A stretch of 64,000 nt of DNA, taken from assembly GCA_030054145.1 (NCBI GenBank), contig JASGCK010000003.1, positions 171,127-235,126 of the forward strand, in the 5' to 3' direction. Origin of the DNA: Cytophagales bacterium (GTDB lineage Bacteria; Pseudomonadota; Gammaproteobacteria; Burkholderiales; Burkholderiaceae_C). A program made the translations under genes and the position numbers. Below the pieces are notes generated by a model that was not told where the DNA came from, made no database searches, and saw only the letters and a list, made by a program, of their open reading frames with translations. Below, in pieces: positions 1-9,414 of this stretch (position 1 is its first letter; each line of letters opens with the position of its first letter).

Positions 1-247
<247 letters not shown>

Positions 248-420
248 TGAAACAGGCTCTACCGTGCTTGCAACCGTCAACGGTACGAGTCGCTCCCCGC
301 GTGGGGGCGTGGATTGAAACTGGAAAATTTGTCGGGCGTGCTGGTCGCTTACCGGTCGCTCCCCGCGTGGGGGCGTGGATTGAAACAGCCGATGGTGTGG
401 TCGCAGGGTCTGCCTCGTAG

Positions 421-910
<490 letters not shown>

Positions 911-1111
911 TGAAACTTCAGCGGCGGCTTTAATGCGCTCTTCCATAGGCGTCGCTCCCCGCGTGGGGGCGTGGATTGAAACGGCGCATCGACCCGATCC
1001 ATCGCGCACCAGTACAGTCGCTCCCCGCGTGGGGGCGTGGATTGAAACGGCGGCTCTTCGTCAAGCCAAACGACGTGCTGCTGTCGCTCCCCGCGTGGGG
1101 GCGTGGATTGA

Positions 1112-1255
<144 letters not shown>

Positions 1256-1375
1256 TAATCCAGAGCAATTTCTGCTTATGTCGCTCCCCGCGTGGGGGCG
1301 TGGATTGAAACAGGAGCTGGTTGCCTATGGTCAAACCGATGCGCTCGTCGCTCCCCGCGTGGGGGCGTGGATTGA

Positions 1376-1729
<354 letters not shown>

Positions 1730-1908
1730 TGACGGTTGTCTCGGTCGCTCCCCGCGTGGGGGCGTGGATTGAAACCAATTGCAATATCCTTACTTCGCGT
1801 TGCTTGGCTGGTCGCTCCCCGCGTGGGGGCGTGGATTGAAACATGAGGGTAGCTATGTCCCCCGCGCCACGCCCGAGTCGCTCCCCGCGTGGGGGCGTGG
1901 ATTGAAAC

Positions 1909-1924
1909 TTGCCCTGTCTGCTTT
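1909..1924 (+). other. Truncated CRISPR spacer interrupted by the IS
   Basis: Sixteen bases follow the last repeat before the left inverted repeat of the insertion sequence begins. Normal spacers here are 33-36 nt, so this is a spacer fragment cut by the insertion. No repeat occurs on the other side of the element. Confidence 0.75.
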
Positions 1925-1953
1925 TGAACCTAGCCACAAAAATAGACAGTCGA
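1925..1953 (+). repeat. Left inverted repeat of IS3-family element
   Basis: This 29-nt end matches the reverse complement of 3121-3149 at 23 of 29 positions, with the first nine bases (TGAACCTAG) identical. Confidence 0.88.
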
Positions 1954-1993
1954 TTCCTTTGAAGGTTTTAATCAACCCCAAAGGAGAGAAGAA

Positions 1994-2269
1994 ATGTCAA
2001 AACGGCATAGTGAACAATTTAAACAAGAGGCGGTGGCATATACCCTGTTAAACAAAGATAAGTCCGTCAAAGCCATCGCCATATCGCTTGGCGTGGGCTA
2101 CTCAAAACTGGACGCATGGATACGCAAATCAGGCGGCATAGTCCGTCGCGAATTAACGAGCGATCAGCAGCGCCTCCGTCAGCTAGAGCGAGAGGTTGCG
2201 CACCTTAAGGAGGTGAACGAAATCATAAAAAAGCCGTATGTGTACTTCGTAGCCAACCCGAGTCGATGA
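1994..2269 (+). CDS. IS3-family transposase OrfA
   Basis: This 91-residue protein begins MSKRHSEQFKQEAV and has the helix-turn-helix of IS3-type OrfA proteins (about residues 20-45), followed by a leucine-rich segment near residues 55-80 that fits the usual coiled coil. OrfA binds the element's ends and regulates transposition. A purine-rich ribosome binding site (AAGGAGAGAAGAA) lies just before the ATG. The stop codon overlaps the ATG of orfB as ATGA. The last residues after the slippery site are unlike the family and are probably bypassed when OrfAB is made by frameshifting. Confidence 0.9.
   Translation: MSKRHSEQFKQEAVAYTLLNKDKSVKAIAISLGVGYSKLDAWIRKSGGIVRRELTSDQQRLRQLEREVAHLKEVNEIIKKPYVYFVANPSR
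2227..2233 (+). other. Programmed -1 frameshift site A_AAA_AAG
   Basis: The heptamer lies in the orfA zero frame as A AAA AAG, the classical slippery pattern of IS3 elements. Slipping back by one base joins orfA to the frame of orfB without meeting a stop, giving a fused OrfAB transposase of about 380 residues. Confidence 0.85.
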
Positions 2270-3144
2270 GGTACACATACATGCGAGAGCGGCTTAATAT
2301 CTACAGCTTGCGCGGTCTGTGCTGCGCCTTACAAGTCAGCCGTAGCGGCTACTACGCTTGGCTGCGCAGACCGCAACGCTCTAGCTTGCTCCACAACCGC
2401 GTTAGCCAGTGCTTTGCCAAACATGGTGCGCGAGCAGGCGCACCATGTTTAACAAAAGATGTGAACGCCCTAGGCTTACCCGTTAGCCAGCGCACCGTTG
2501 GCAGGGCGTTAGCGCGATTAGGCTTGCGCACACGAGCGATACGCAAATTCAAAGCAACGACCAGCTCAAAGCACAAGTTGCCCGTGGATGCCAATGTACT
2601 GGATCGTCAATTCACGCTATCCAAGCCCAATCAGGTTTGGGTCAGCGACATTACGTACATTCGCACTGAAGAAGGTTGGCTGTATCTGGCGATCATGCTG
2701 GACTTGTTTAGCAGGCAAGTCGTGGGCTGGCAGATGAGTAGCCGCATGGATACGTTGCTGGTCAAAGATGCGCTACAAGCGGCGCTTGTGAATAGAGGTA
2801 ATCCAACGGGCGTGATGATCCATTCGGATCAAGGCAGCCAGTACTGCGCTAAAACGTTTCGCACGATGGTGAAAAAGCACCAGCTGACGCAAAGCATGAG
2901 CCGCAAGGGCAATTGCTGGGATAACGCGGTGGCTGAGAGTTTCTTTGCTAGTCTGAAGAAGCAAGCCATTTACGGCGAACGCCTATCGACACGGGAACAA
3001 GCCCGTCAGATCGTCTTTGAGTACATCGAGCATTACTACAATCGAGTTCGCAGGCATTCAAATAATGGCTGGCTTACGCCAGTTGAATTTGAACGCTTGC
3101 ATCACCAGTCTTTAGAGGAGTCGGGTGTCTATTCATTTGACTAG
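2266..3144 (+). CDS. IS3-family transposase OrfB (DDE catalytic subunit)
   Basis: This 292-residue protein carries the catalytic integrase (rve) fold. The acidic triad is visible as D128 (VWVSDITYI), D188 (IHSDQGSQY) and E224 (NAVAESFFASLKK), with 35 residues between the second and third acidic residues, the DD(35)E spacing of the IS3 family. An N-terminal HTH_21-like region precedes it. The protein is probably made mainly as the OrfAB fusion by frameshifting upstream. No internal stop is seen, so the element could be active. The stop codon lies inside the right inverted repeat. Confidence 0.95.
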   Translation: MRYTYMRERLNIYSLRGLCCALQVSRSGYYAWLRRPQRSSLLHNRVSQCFAKHGARAGAPCLTKDVNALGLPVSQRTVGRALARLGLRTRAIRKFKATTSSKHKLPVDANVLDRQFTLSKPNQVWVSDITYIRTEEGWLYLAIMLDLFSRQVVGWQMSSRMDTLLVKDALQAALVNRGNPTGVMIHSDQGSQYCAKTFRTMVKKHQLTQSMSRKGNCWDNAVAESFFASLKKQAIYGERLSTREQARQIVFEYIEHYYNRVRRHSNNGWLTPVEFERLHHQSLEESGVYSFD

Positions 3145-3149
3145 GTTCA
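3121..3149 (-). repeat. Right inverted repeat of IS3-family element
   Basis: Reverse complement matches the left end at 23 of 29 positions. It includes the last codons of orfB. The lon stop codon is 35 bp beyond it. Confidence 0.88.
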
Positions 3150-3184
3150 GTATTACCGCGTTCACGCGACGATCACGAGTAGTC

Positions 3185-5683
3185 CTAGTGTTTTGTTTTG
3201 CTGCGAGGCATCACGATTGCATTGTTAGCGCCTTTGATGAGTAGCTCGGCAGGATTGGGTAGATTGGGTAGGATGCCCTCAAAGGCTTTTTCGGTTAGCG
3301 CTTGGGGCATTCGCTCTAAGGCAACTTCTAGCACGCGGTCTATCCAGCGCACGGGGATGATCTCTAGTGTGTTTTTGACGTTGTCTGGAATTTCGGTTAA
3401 GTCTTTGATGTTGTCTTCTGGAATGATGACGGTCTTTATGCCGCCGCGCAGTGCGGCGAGCAACTTCTCTTTCAAGCCACCAATGGCAGTCACTTCGCCG
3501 CGTAGCGTGATCTCACCTGTCATGGCAACATCGGCTCTGACGGGAATGCCTGTTAAGGCTGACACTATCGAGGTCGTCATCGCCGCGCCAGCGCTGGGAC
3601 CATCTTTGGGTGTGCCACCATCCGGCACGTGGATGTGCAGGTCTTTTTTTTCAAACACATCGTCGTGGATGCCTAAGAATTTTGCGCGGCTACGTACCAC
3701 TGTTCGTGCTGCTTCGACGGATTCTTTCATCACATCGCCAAGGCTGCCTGTGCGCGTGATATTGCCTTTGCCAGGCATGACGGCGGTCTCGATGGTGAGT
3801 AAGTCGCCACCGACTTCCGTCCATGCCAAGCCAACCACTTGTCCAACTTGATTTTGCTTTTCGGCGCGACCATAGTTGAACTTGCGTACGCCTAAAAAGG
3901 TCATCAGATTGTCAGCAGTCACGGTGACGCTTGTGCCATAAGTTTTGAGTTGAATGCCTTTGACAACTTTGCGGCAGATGTTGGAGAGATCGCGCTCTAA
4001 GTTGCGCACACCTGCTTCGCGTGTGTAGTAGCGCACCATGTCGCGGATAGCCGCTTCTTCCACGACTAACTCTTTGGGTGCAAGGCCATTATTTTTGAGC
4101 TGCTTGGGTAGCAAGTAACGAATGGCGATGTTCGTTTTTTCATCTTCGGTGTAGCCCGATAAACGAATGACTTCCATGCGGTCGAGCAGGGCGGGCGGGA
4201 TGTTCAGTGTGTTTGATGTGGCAACAAACATCACGTCGGATAAATCAAAATCAAGCTCAACATAATGATCGTTGAACGTGTGATTTTGTTCGGGGTCTAA
4301 AACCTCAAGCAGAGCGCTCGATGGATCACCGCGCACATCAGAGCCAATTTTGTCAATCTCGTCCAGCAAAAATAGTGGATTGCGCGTGCCTACTTTGGTG
4401 AGGCTTTGCAAGAGCTTACCTGGCAACGCGCCAATGTAGGTGCGGCGATGGCCACGAATTTCGGCCTCGTCGCGCATACCGCCCAGCGCCATGCGGACAT
4501 ATTTGCGTCCTGTGGCTTTGGCAATCGATTGGCCGAGCGACGTTTTGCCAACACCTGGGGGGCCGACTAAACACAAAATGGGCGCTTTGAGTTTTCCTAC
4601 GCGCTGCTGCACCGCAAGATATTCCAAGATGCGCTCTTTGACTTTATCAAGTCCAAAGTGGTCTTCGTTCAGAACACTGTCAGCCCAAATAAGGTCATGT
4701 TTGATTTTTGTTTTTTTACTCCAAGGCAAGCCAATGAGCACATCCACATAATTGCGCACCACAGTCGCCTCGGACGACATACTGGACATGGTTTTAAGTT
4801 TGGCAACTTCCTTAAGCGCTTTTTTTTCTGCCTCTTTGGGCATTTTGGCGAGCTTGACTTTCTTCTCAAGTGCCGATGCGTCTAGGCTGTCGTCACCTTC
4901 GTTCAACTCTTTTTGAATGGCTTGTGCTTGCTCGCGCAAATAAAAATCACGCTGGTTTTTGTCAACCGATTTTTTGATTTGATTGCGAATTTTTTTATCG
5001 ACATTCAAAATGTCGATCTCGGTCTCTAATTGCCGCAGCAACTCTTTCATGCGTGCGGGCAGATCAAGCAAACTCAAAATGGCTTGTTTTTGCGCTAACT
5101 TGAAGGGCACGTGCGAGCTGATCGTATCCGTCATGCGACCCGCATCATCAAGCCCTGCAATCGATGCCATGATTTCGGTTGGAATGCGCCGGCTTAGTTT
5201 GGTATAGGCCTCAAAGCGTTCAATGATGGCACGTCGCAAAGCCTCAAGGCTCTTTGATGTTTTGACTGTGAGCGGAATGAGCGGCGTGACTTCTGCGCCA
5301 AAAATATCGCCCTCTAGGCTTTGGATGTCGTGTACTTGCGCACGTTGTTGCCCTTCGATCAGCACCTTCACGGTGCCATCGGGCAGTTTGAGCATCTGCA
5401 AGATATGCCCGATGCAGCCCACATCAAACAGATCTTCTGCTTGAATGTCGTCGCCTGTATCGGGTTTGGCTCCTGCGCTTGCGCTCGCTGCGCCTGTCGC
5501 GCCATTTTTTTGTGTCAGCAACAGCACACGCTTGGCGCTTGCCATGGCGATTTCTAAGGCGCGAATACTTTTGGCTCGTCCAACAAAAAGTGGGATGACC
5601 ATTTTGGGATACATCACCACATCGCGTAGTGGCACCAGCGGTAGAACAATCCGTTCCTCTAACAAAAGAGTTTGACCAGACAT
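3185..5683 (-). CDS. lon: ATP-dependent protease Lon
   Basis: Lon degrades misfolded and regulatory proteins in the cytoplasm as a ring-shaped ATPase-protease. The 832-residue product has the N-terminal substrate-binding domain, then an AAA+ module with Walker A GPPGVGKTS (about residues 374-382) and Walker B FLLDEIDKI, and a C-terminal serine-lysine protease domain with GPSAGAA, placing the catalytic serine at residue 697 and the lysine near 740 (GGLKEKLLAA). Length is slightly above the usual 780-810. Extra residues include a Gly/Ala/Ser-rich insert near 60-75 and a basic tail. A good ribosome site (AAGGAG) precedes the ATG. It is the last gene of the tig-clpP-clpX-lon series. The IS element sits just beyond its stop, so its original downstream region is displaced. 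Confidence 0.98.
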   Translation of the reverse strand: MSGQTLLLEERIVLPLVPLRDVVMYPKMVIPLFVGRAKSIRALEIAMASAKRVLLLTQKNGATGAASASAGAKPDTGDDIQAEDLFDVGCIGHILQMLKLPDGTVKVLIEGQQRAQVHDIQSLEGDIFGAEVTPLIPLTVKTSKSLEALRRAIIERFEAYTKLSRRIPTEIMASIAGLDDAGRMTDTISSHVPFKLAQKQAILSLLDLPARMKELLRQLETEIDILNVDKKIRNQIKKSVDKNQRDFYLREQAQAIQKELNEGDDSLDASALEKKVKLAKMPKEAEKKALKEVAKLKTMSSMSSEATVVRNYVDVLIGLPWSKKTKIKHDLIWADSVLNEDHFGLDKVKERILEYLAVQQRVGKLKAPILCLVGPPGVGKTSLGQSIAKATGRKYVRMALGGMRDEAEIRGHRRTYIGALPGKLLQSLTKVGTRNPLFLLDEIDKIGSDVRGDPSSALLEVLDPEQNHTFNDHYVELDFDLSDVMFVATSNTLNIPPALLDRMEVIRLSGYTEDEKTNIAIRYLLPKQLKNNGLAPKELVVEEAAIRDMVRYYTREAGVRNLERDLSNICRKVVKGIQLKTYGTSVTVTADNLMTFLGVRKFNYGRAEKQNQVGQVVGLAWTEVGGDLLTIETAVMPGKGNITRTGSLGDVMKESVEAARTVVRSRAKFLGIHDDVFEKKDLHIHVPDGGTPKDGPSAGAAMTTSIVSALTGIPVRADVAMTGEITLRGEVTAIGGLKEKLLAALRGGIKTVIIPEDNIKDLTEIPDNVKNTLEIIPVRWIDRVLEVALERMPQALTEKAFEGILPNLPNPAELLIKGANNAIVMPRSKTKH

Positions 5684-5730
5684 GGAGGACTCCTTGTATG
5701 TTTGTATACCTTGTAAATAGCGCTCAGCGG

Positions 5731-7032
5731 CTAGGCTGATTTTGCCGCTACTTTGGGTTGACGATAAACCAAGAGCGGTGGGTGATTGTGCTCAATCGTA
5801 TCGGCTGACACGACTACTTTTTCAACATCGGCTGTGCTTGGCAGATCAAACATGGTGCTCATCAGCGACTGCTCAACAATAGAGCGCAGACCGCGTGCGC
5901 CCGTTTTGCGTTTAATCGCTTTTTGTGCAATCGCGAGAAGCGCCTCGGGCTTCACATCAAGCTGTGCGCCTTCTAGCGCCAGCATTTGCGCATACTGTTT
6001 GATGAGCGCATTCTTGGGCTCAGTGAGAATCGAGACTAAAGCCTCTTCGCTTAAATCTTCTAGCGTCGTCACCACAGGAAGGCGACCAATGAGTTCGGGG
6101 ATAAGCCCGTATTTAATCAAGTCTTCGGGCTCTACGTCTTTAAATAGCTCGGTTAAATTGCGGTTACTTTTGCTGCGCACGCTGGCAGCAAATCCAATGC
6201 TGGATTTTTCGCTACGGTTTTCGATCACTTTATCTAAGCCCGCAAACGCACCACCGCAGATAAACAAAATGTTGGTCGTGTCTACTTTCAGGAAGTCAGA
6301 GTTAGGCACTTTTCGACCACCTTGTGGCGGCACGCTAGAGATTGTTCCTTCAATGATTTTGAGCAGCGCTTGTTGCACGCCTTCGCCCGACACGTCGCGG
6401 GTAATGGATGGGTTATCGGACTTGCGCGAAATTTTGTCGATTTCGTCGATAAACACAATGCCTTGCTGTGCCCGCTCTACATCGTAATTGCAAGCTTGCA
6501 AAAGTTTGCTGATGATGTTCTCCACGTCCTCGCCCACATAGCCCGCTTCGGTGAGCGTGGTGGCATCCGCCATCACAAAGGGCACATCTAGCGTGCGTGC
6601 CAAGGTTTGCGCCAGCAGCGTTTTGCCAGAACCCGTGGGACCAATTAGCAGGATGTTGCTTTTGGCCAGTTCCACATCTGATTTTTTAGCCTTGTTTTGA
6701 AAGCGTATGCGCTTGTAGTGGTTGTATACCGCCACCGCCATCGTGCGCTTGGCAGTTTCTTGCCCAACCACGTATTGATCGAGTGAGCGCTTAATCTCAG
6801 CAGGTGTTGGCACACCGTCTTTGACCTCGCGTGCAATGGCGTTTGGTAGCTCTTCCTCTAAAACACTATTGCATAGATCAATGCATTCATCGCAAATGAA
6901 GACGCTGGGGCCGGCGATGAGCTTGCGCACTTCCGATTGATCTTTGTTGCAAAACGAACAAGCCAAAGGCGCTAGTGATTCGCCCGTCGCTTTGGTTTTG
7001 GCTTTATCTGAGCTCGGTTTTTTGTCGGACAT
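5731..7032 (-). CDS. clpX: ATP-dependent Clp protease ATP-binding subunit ClpX
   Basis: ClpX unfolds tagged proteins and feeds them into ClpP. The 433-residue product has the N-terminal zinc-binding domain with Cys25, Cys28, Cys47 and Cys50, Walker A GPTGSGKT at residues 131-138, Walker [10 protein letters not shown], and an IGF loop (SSIGF) that docks on ClpP. Length and motifs are complete. It lies between clpP (44 bp upstream) and lon (47 bp downstream), all in one direction, consistent with one transcription unit. A short duplicated GTGAGGGCTAG tract lies in the clpP-clpX gap. Confidence 0.98.
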   Translation of the reverse strand: MSDKKPSSDKAKTKATGESLAPLACSFCNKDQSEVRKLIAGPSVFICDECIDLCNSVLEEELPNAIAREVKDGVPTPAEIKRSLDQYVVGQETAKRTMAVAVYNHYKRIRFQNKAKKSDVELAKSNILLIGPTGSGKTLLAQTLARTLDVPFVMADATTLTEAGYVGEDVENIISKLLQACNYDVERAQQGIVFIDEIDKISRKSDNPSITRDVSGEGVQQALLKIIEGTISSVPPQGGRKVPNSDFLKVDTTNILFICGGAFAGLDKVIENRSEKSSIGFAASVRSKSNRNLTELFKDVEPEDLIKYGLIPELIGRLPVVTTLEDLSEEALVSILTEPKNALIKQYAQMLALEGAQLDVKPEALLAIAQKAIKRKTGARGLRSIVEQSLMSTMFDLPSTADVEKVVVSADTIEHNHPPLLVYRQPKVAAKSA

Positions 7033-7075
7033 AGGGCGGGGGTGAGGTGAGGGCTAGGTGAGGGCTAGGTGTTAG

Positions 7076-7744
7076 TTAGGGCGCCGCAGGCGTATCAAGA
7101 CCTGGGCGCTTGGCAATGACTTGATCGACCAGACCATAAGCCATGGTTTCTTCTGCGCTCATCCAGTAATCGCGCTCCATATCTTTGGCGATTTTCTCTA
7201 GCGGTTGACCTGTGCGTTCTGCCAAAATTTTGTTGAGCTGTTCCCGTGTTTTTAAGATTTCACGCGCAGAGATTTCAATGTCAGCGGCTGTGCCGCGTGC
7301 GCCGCCCGAGGGCTGGTGAATCATGACACTGGCGTTGGGTAGCGCAATGCGTTTACCCTTTGCGCCTGCGGCCAACAAGAACGCGCCCATGCTAGCTGCC
7401 ATGCCCGTGCACAGCGTGGAGACATCGGGCTTGATGAAGTTCATGGTGTCAAAAATAGCCAGTCCTGCGCTCACTGATCCGCCTGGTGAATTGATGTAGA
7501 GATAGATATCTTTTTCAGGATTTTCGCTCTCCAAAAAGAGCATTTGCGCGACCACCAAATTGGCCATGTAGTCCTCAACGGGGCCGACCAAAAAGATGAT
7601 GCGCTCTTTGAGCAGGCGCGAGTAAATGTCATAGGCGCGCTCGCCGCGTCCTGACGTTTCAATCACCATGGGCACCATGCCCAGATCAGTGCCGCGAGAG
7701 GGCATTGCGTGCATGGGGTCTAAGGAGCTTTGCATATTGAACAT
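7076..7744 (-). CDS. clpP: ATP-dependent Clp protease proteolytic subunit ClpP
   Basis: ClpP is the serine peptidase barrel partnered by ClpX and ClpA. The 222-residue product shows the catalytic triad Ser118 (GMAASMGAF), His143 (MIHQPSGG) and Asp192 (MERDYWMS). The N-terminal stretch of about 15-25 residues is a propeptide typical of proteobacterial ClpP, normally removed by self-processing. The gene follows tig, but the 180-bp gap between them is filled largely by five tandem palindromic repeats that could separate or stabilise parts of the message. Confidence 0.98.
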   Translation of the reverse strand: MFNMQSSLDPMHAMPSRGTDLGMVPMVIETSGRGERAYDIYSRLLKERIIFLVGPVEDYMANLVVAQMLFLESENPEKDIYLYINSPGGSVSAGLAIFDTMNFIKPDVSTLCTGMAASMGAFLLAAGAKGKRIALPNASVMIHQPSGGARGTAADIEISAREILKTREQLNKILAERTGQPLEKIAKDMERDYWMSAEETMAYGLVDQVIAKRPGLDTPAAP

Positions 7745-7774
7745 CGGGAATCCTTTAATCAGTGTCTATAAATT

Positions 7775-7904
7775 CGTCATTCCCGCGTAGGCGGGAATCT
7801 CGTCATTCCCACTCAAGCGGGAATCTCGTCATTCCCACTCAGGCGGGAATCTCGTCATTCTCGCGCAGGCGGGAGTCTCGTCATTCCCGCGCAGGCGGGA
7901 ATCC
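7775..7904. repeat. Five tandem 26-bp REP-like palindromes
   Basis: Five directly adjoining 26-bp units (7775-7800, 7801-7826, 7827-7852, 7853-7878, 7879-7904) share the pattern CGTCATTCCCGC-N-GCGGGAATC. Each unit is a short palindrome (ATTCCCGC / GCGGGAAT). The same family recurs at 24044, 53140, 53169 and 56949. This resembles the dispersed palindromic REP elements common in beta- and gammaproteobacteria. Tandem amplification to exactly five contiguous units is seen only here in the window. Confidence 0.9.
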
Positions 7905-7926
7905 ATGATGATCGACAAGCGATAGC

Positions 7927-9240
7927 CTATTGTTGCGCCATCAGCTCATCGAATTCAATCGACTTGGGGACAACTTTTGCTTTTGCAAGTACGAATTCAG
8001 TGACGTTGTTTTCCATCAAAATGGCATCGACTTCGCCAAGGCGCTGGCGATCTCCCATGTACCACTTCACCACTTCTTCTGGTTTTTCGTAGCTGGCGGC
8101 TAGCTCGGTAACGTGCGCTTTAATTTGCTCTATCGTGGTTTGCAAATTGTTCGCTTTCACCAGCTCCGAGACGATCAATCCGAGGCGCACACGGCGCTCA
8201 GCTTGTGGCGTAAAAATCTCAGTTGGAATCGGCGCTTTATCGGCATCTTTAATGCCGCGTTGTTTCAGCTCATCGCGTGCGCCTTGCACCATGCGATCAA
8301 CTTCTGATTGCACAATCGTTTTTGGTAACTCAAGCTCGGCGTTGGCAATTAAGGCATCCATCACGGCAACTTTGTTTTTGTTGACCAAACGGAACTTCAC
8401 TTCGCGCTCAAGGTTGCTGCGAATGTCGGCTTTGAGACCTGCCACAGTCGCATCTTTTACGCCCAGTGATTTCGCCAGTTCGTCGTTAATTTCGGGCAAA
8501 TGTGCTGCTTCATTTTTCTTAATCGTGACCATGAAGTCCGCCGTCTTGCCCGCGACTTCTTGGCTTTGGTAGTCTTCTGGGAAAGCAAGTGGGAACGTCT
8601 TGCTCTCGCCTGGCTTCATGCCGCGCACGGCATCGTCAAACTCTTTGAGCATTTGACCTTCGCCCACTAAAAATTGGAAATCAGTGGCACGGCCACCTTC
8701 AAACACTTCACCATCAATCTTGCCTTCAAAGTCAACCGTCACGCGGTCGCCAGCTTCTACACCAGCGTCCATGCTGCGCTGTGCAAAGCTGCGGCGCTGC
8801 TTTTGCAAAATGGCAACGGTTTTTTCAATCGCTTCGTCAGTTACTTCAGAGGTGAACTTTTGGATTTCTGCCGTAGATAGATCTTTAATCATGACTTCTG
8901 GATAGACTTCAAAAAAGGCCTCAAATTTCAACTCGTCGCTACCTGCGACTGATTCCAACTCGTTGATTTTGGGTTGACCTGCCACATTTAATTTGGCTTC
9001 GGTAATGGCGGCGTTAAAAGCTGCGCCGACGCGCTCGTTCATCACTTCGTATTGCGCTGAGTAGCCATATTGCTGCGCCACAATGTTCATCGGTACTTTG
9101 CCTGGGCGAAAGCCGGGCATCTTGACGGTCTTTGCAATCTTCTTCAAGCGAGTTTCAACTTCGGTTGATAGTGCGGCTGCGGAGAGTGTGAGAATGATTT
9201 TGCGCTCAAGCTTTTCAAGCGTTTCTACGGTAACTGCCAT
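7927..9240 (-). CDS. tig: Trigger factor, ribosome-associated chaperone
   Basis: Trigger factor binds the ribosome exit tunnel and shields nascent chains. The 437-residue protein has the ribosome-docking signature GFRPGKVP at residues 43-50, an FKBP-type prolyl isomerase domain around residues 160-245 (starting DRVTVDFEGKIDG), and the C-terminal helical chaperone domain. Length is typical. It is the first protein gene of the tig-clpP-clpX-lon series. The tRNA-Leu gene lies 41 bp upstream on the same strand. Confidence 0.98.
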   Translation of the reverse strand: MAVTVETLEKLERKIILTLSAAALSTEVETRLKKIAKTVKMPGFRPGKVPMNIVAQQYGYSAQYEVMNERVGAAFNAAITEAKLNVAGQPKINELESVAGSDELKFEAFFEVYPEVMIKDLSTAEIQKFTSEVTDEAIEKTVAILQKQRRSFAQRSMDAGVEAGDRVTVDFEGKIDGEVFEGGRATDFQFLVGEGQMLKEFDDAVRGMKPGESKTFPLAFPEDYQSQEVAGKTADFMVTIKKNEAAHLPEINDELAKSLGVKDATVAGLKADIRSNLEREVKFRLVNKNKVAVMDALIANAELELPKTIVQSEVDRMVQGARDELKQRGIKDADKAPIPTEIFTPQAERRVRLGLIVSELVKANNLQTTIEQIKAHVTELAASYEKPEEVVKWYMGDRQRLGEVDAILMENNVTEFVLAKAKVVPKSIEFDELMAQQ

Positions 9241-9281
9241 GATGGGGGAAGCCTTAATAGGAATAGATAAAAAGAAAAATG

Positions 9282-9368
9282 TGGTGCGCGGGGGGGGACT
9301 CGAACCCCCACACCATTGCTGGCGTCAGGACCTAAACCTGGTGCGTCTACCAATTTCGCCACCCGCGC
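9282..9368 (-). tRNA. tRNA-Leu (anticodon UAG)
   Basis: The 87-nt gene reads 5'-GCGCGGGTGGCGAAATTGG on the minus strand. It has a 7-bp acceptor stem (GCGCGGG / CCCGCGC), an anticodon loop TTTAGGT with anticodon TAG at 9332-9334, a long variable arm as in leucine tRNAs, a T-arm with GGTTCGAGTCC, and an encoded CCA end. It reads CUA-type leucine codons. The position just before tig is common in Burkholderiales. Confidence 0.96.
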
Positions 9369-9414
9369 TTTATAAAATTCAAAGAGAATTAGGTCAACCG
9401 TAGATTTTACCTTC

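Larger units (their letters stand above)
1925..3149 (+). mobile_element. IS3-family insertion sequence, 1225 bp
   Basis: The element has two overlapping reading frames, orfA and orfB, with a slippery site between them, and terminal inverted repeats starting 5'-TGAACCTAG and ending CTAGGTTCA-3'. Length and organisation are those of the IS3 family. The bases directly flanking the ends (CTTT on the left, GTAT on the right) do not form a target duplication. That suggests a deletion or rearrangement after insertion, with loss of the rest of the CRISPR array. Both frames appear intact. Confidence 0.93.

Noticed and set aside
3198-3851. A 217-codon plus-strand frame opposite lon
   Set aside because: It is antisense to the conserved protease domain of Lon and is Ser/Pro-rich, typical of a shadow frame.
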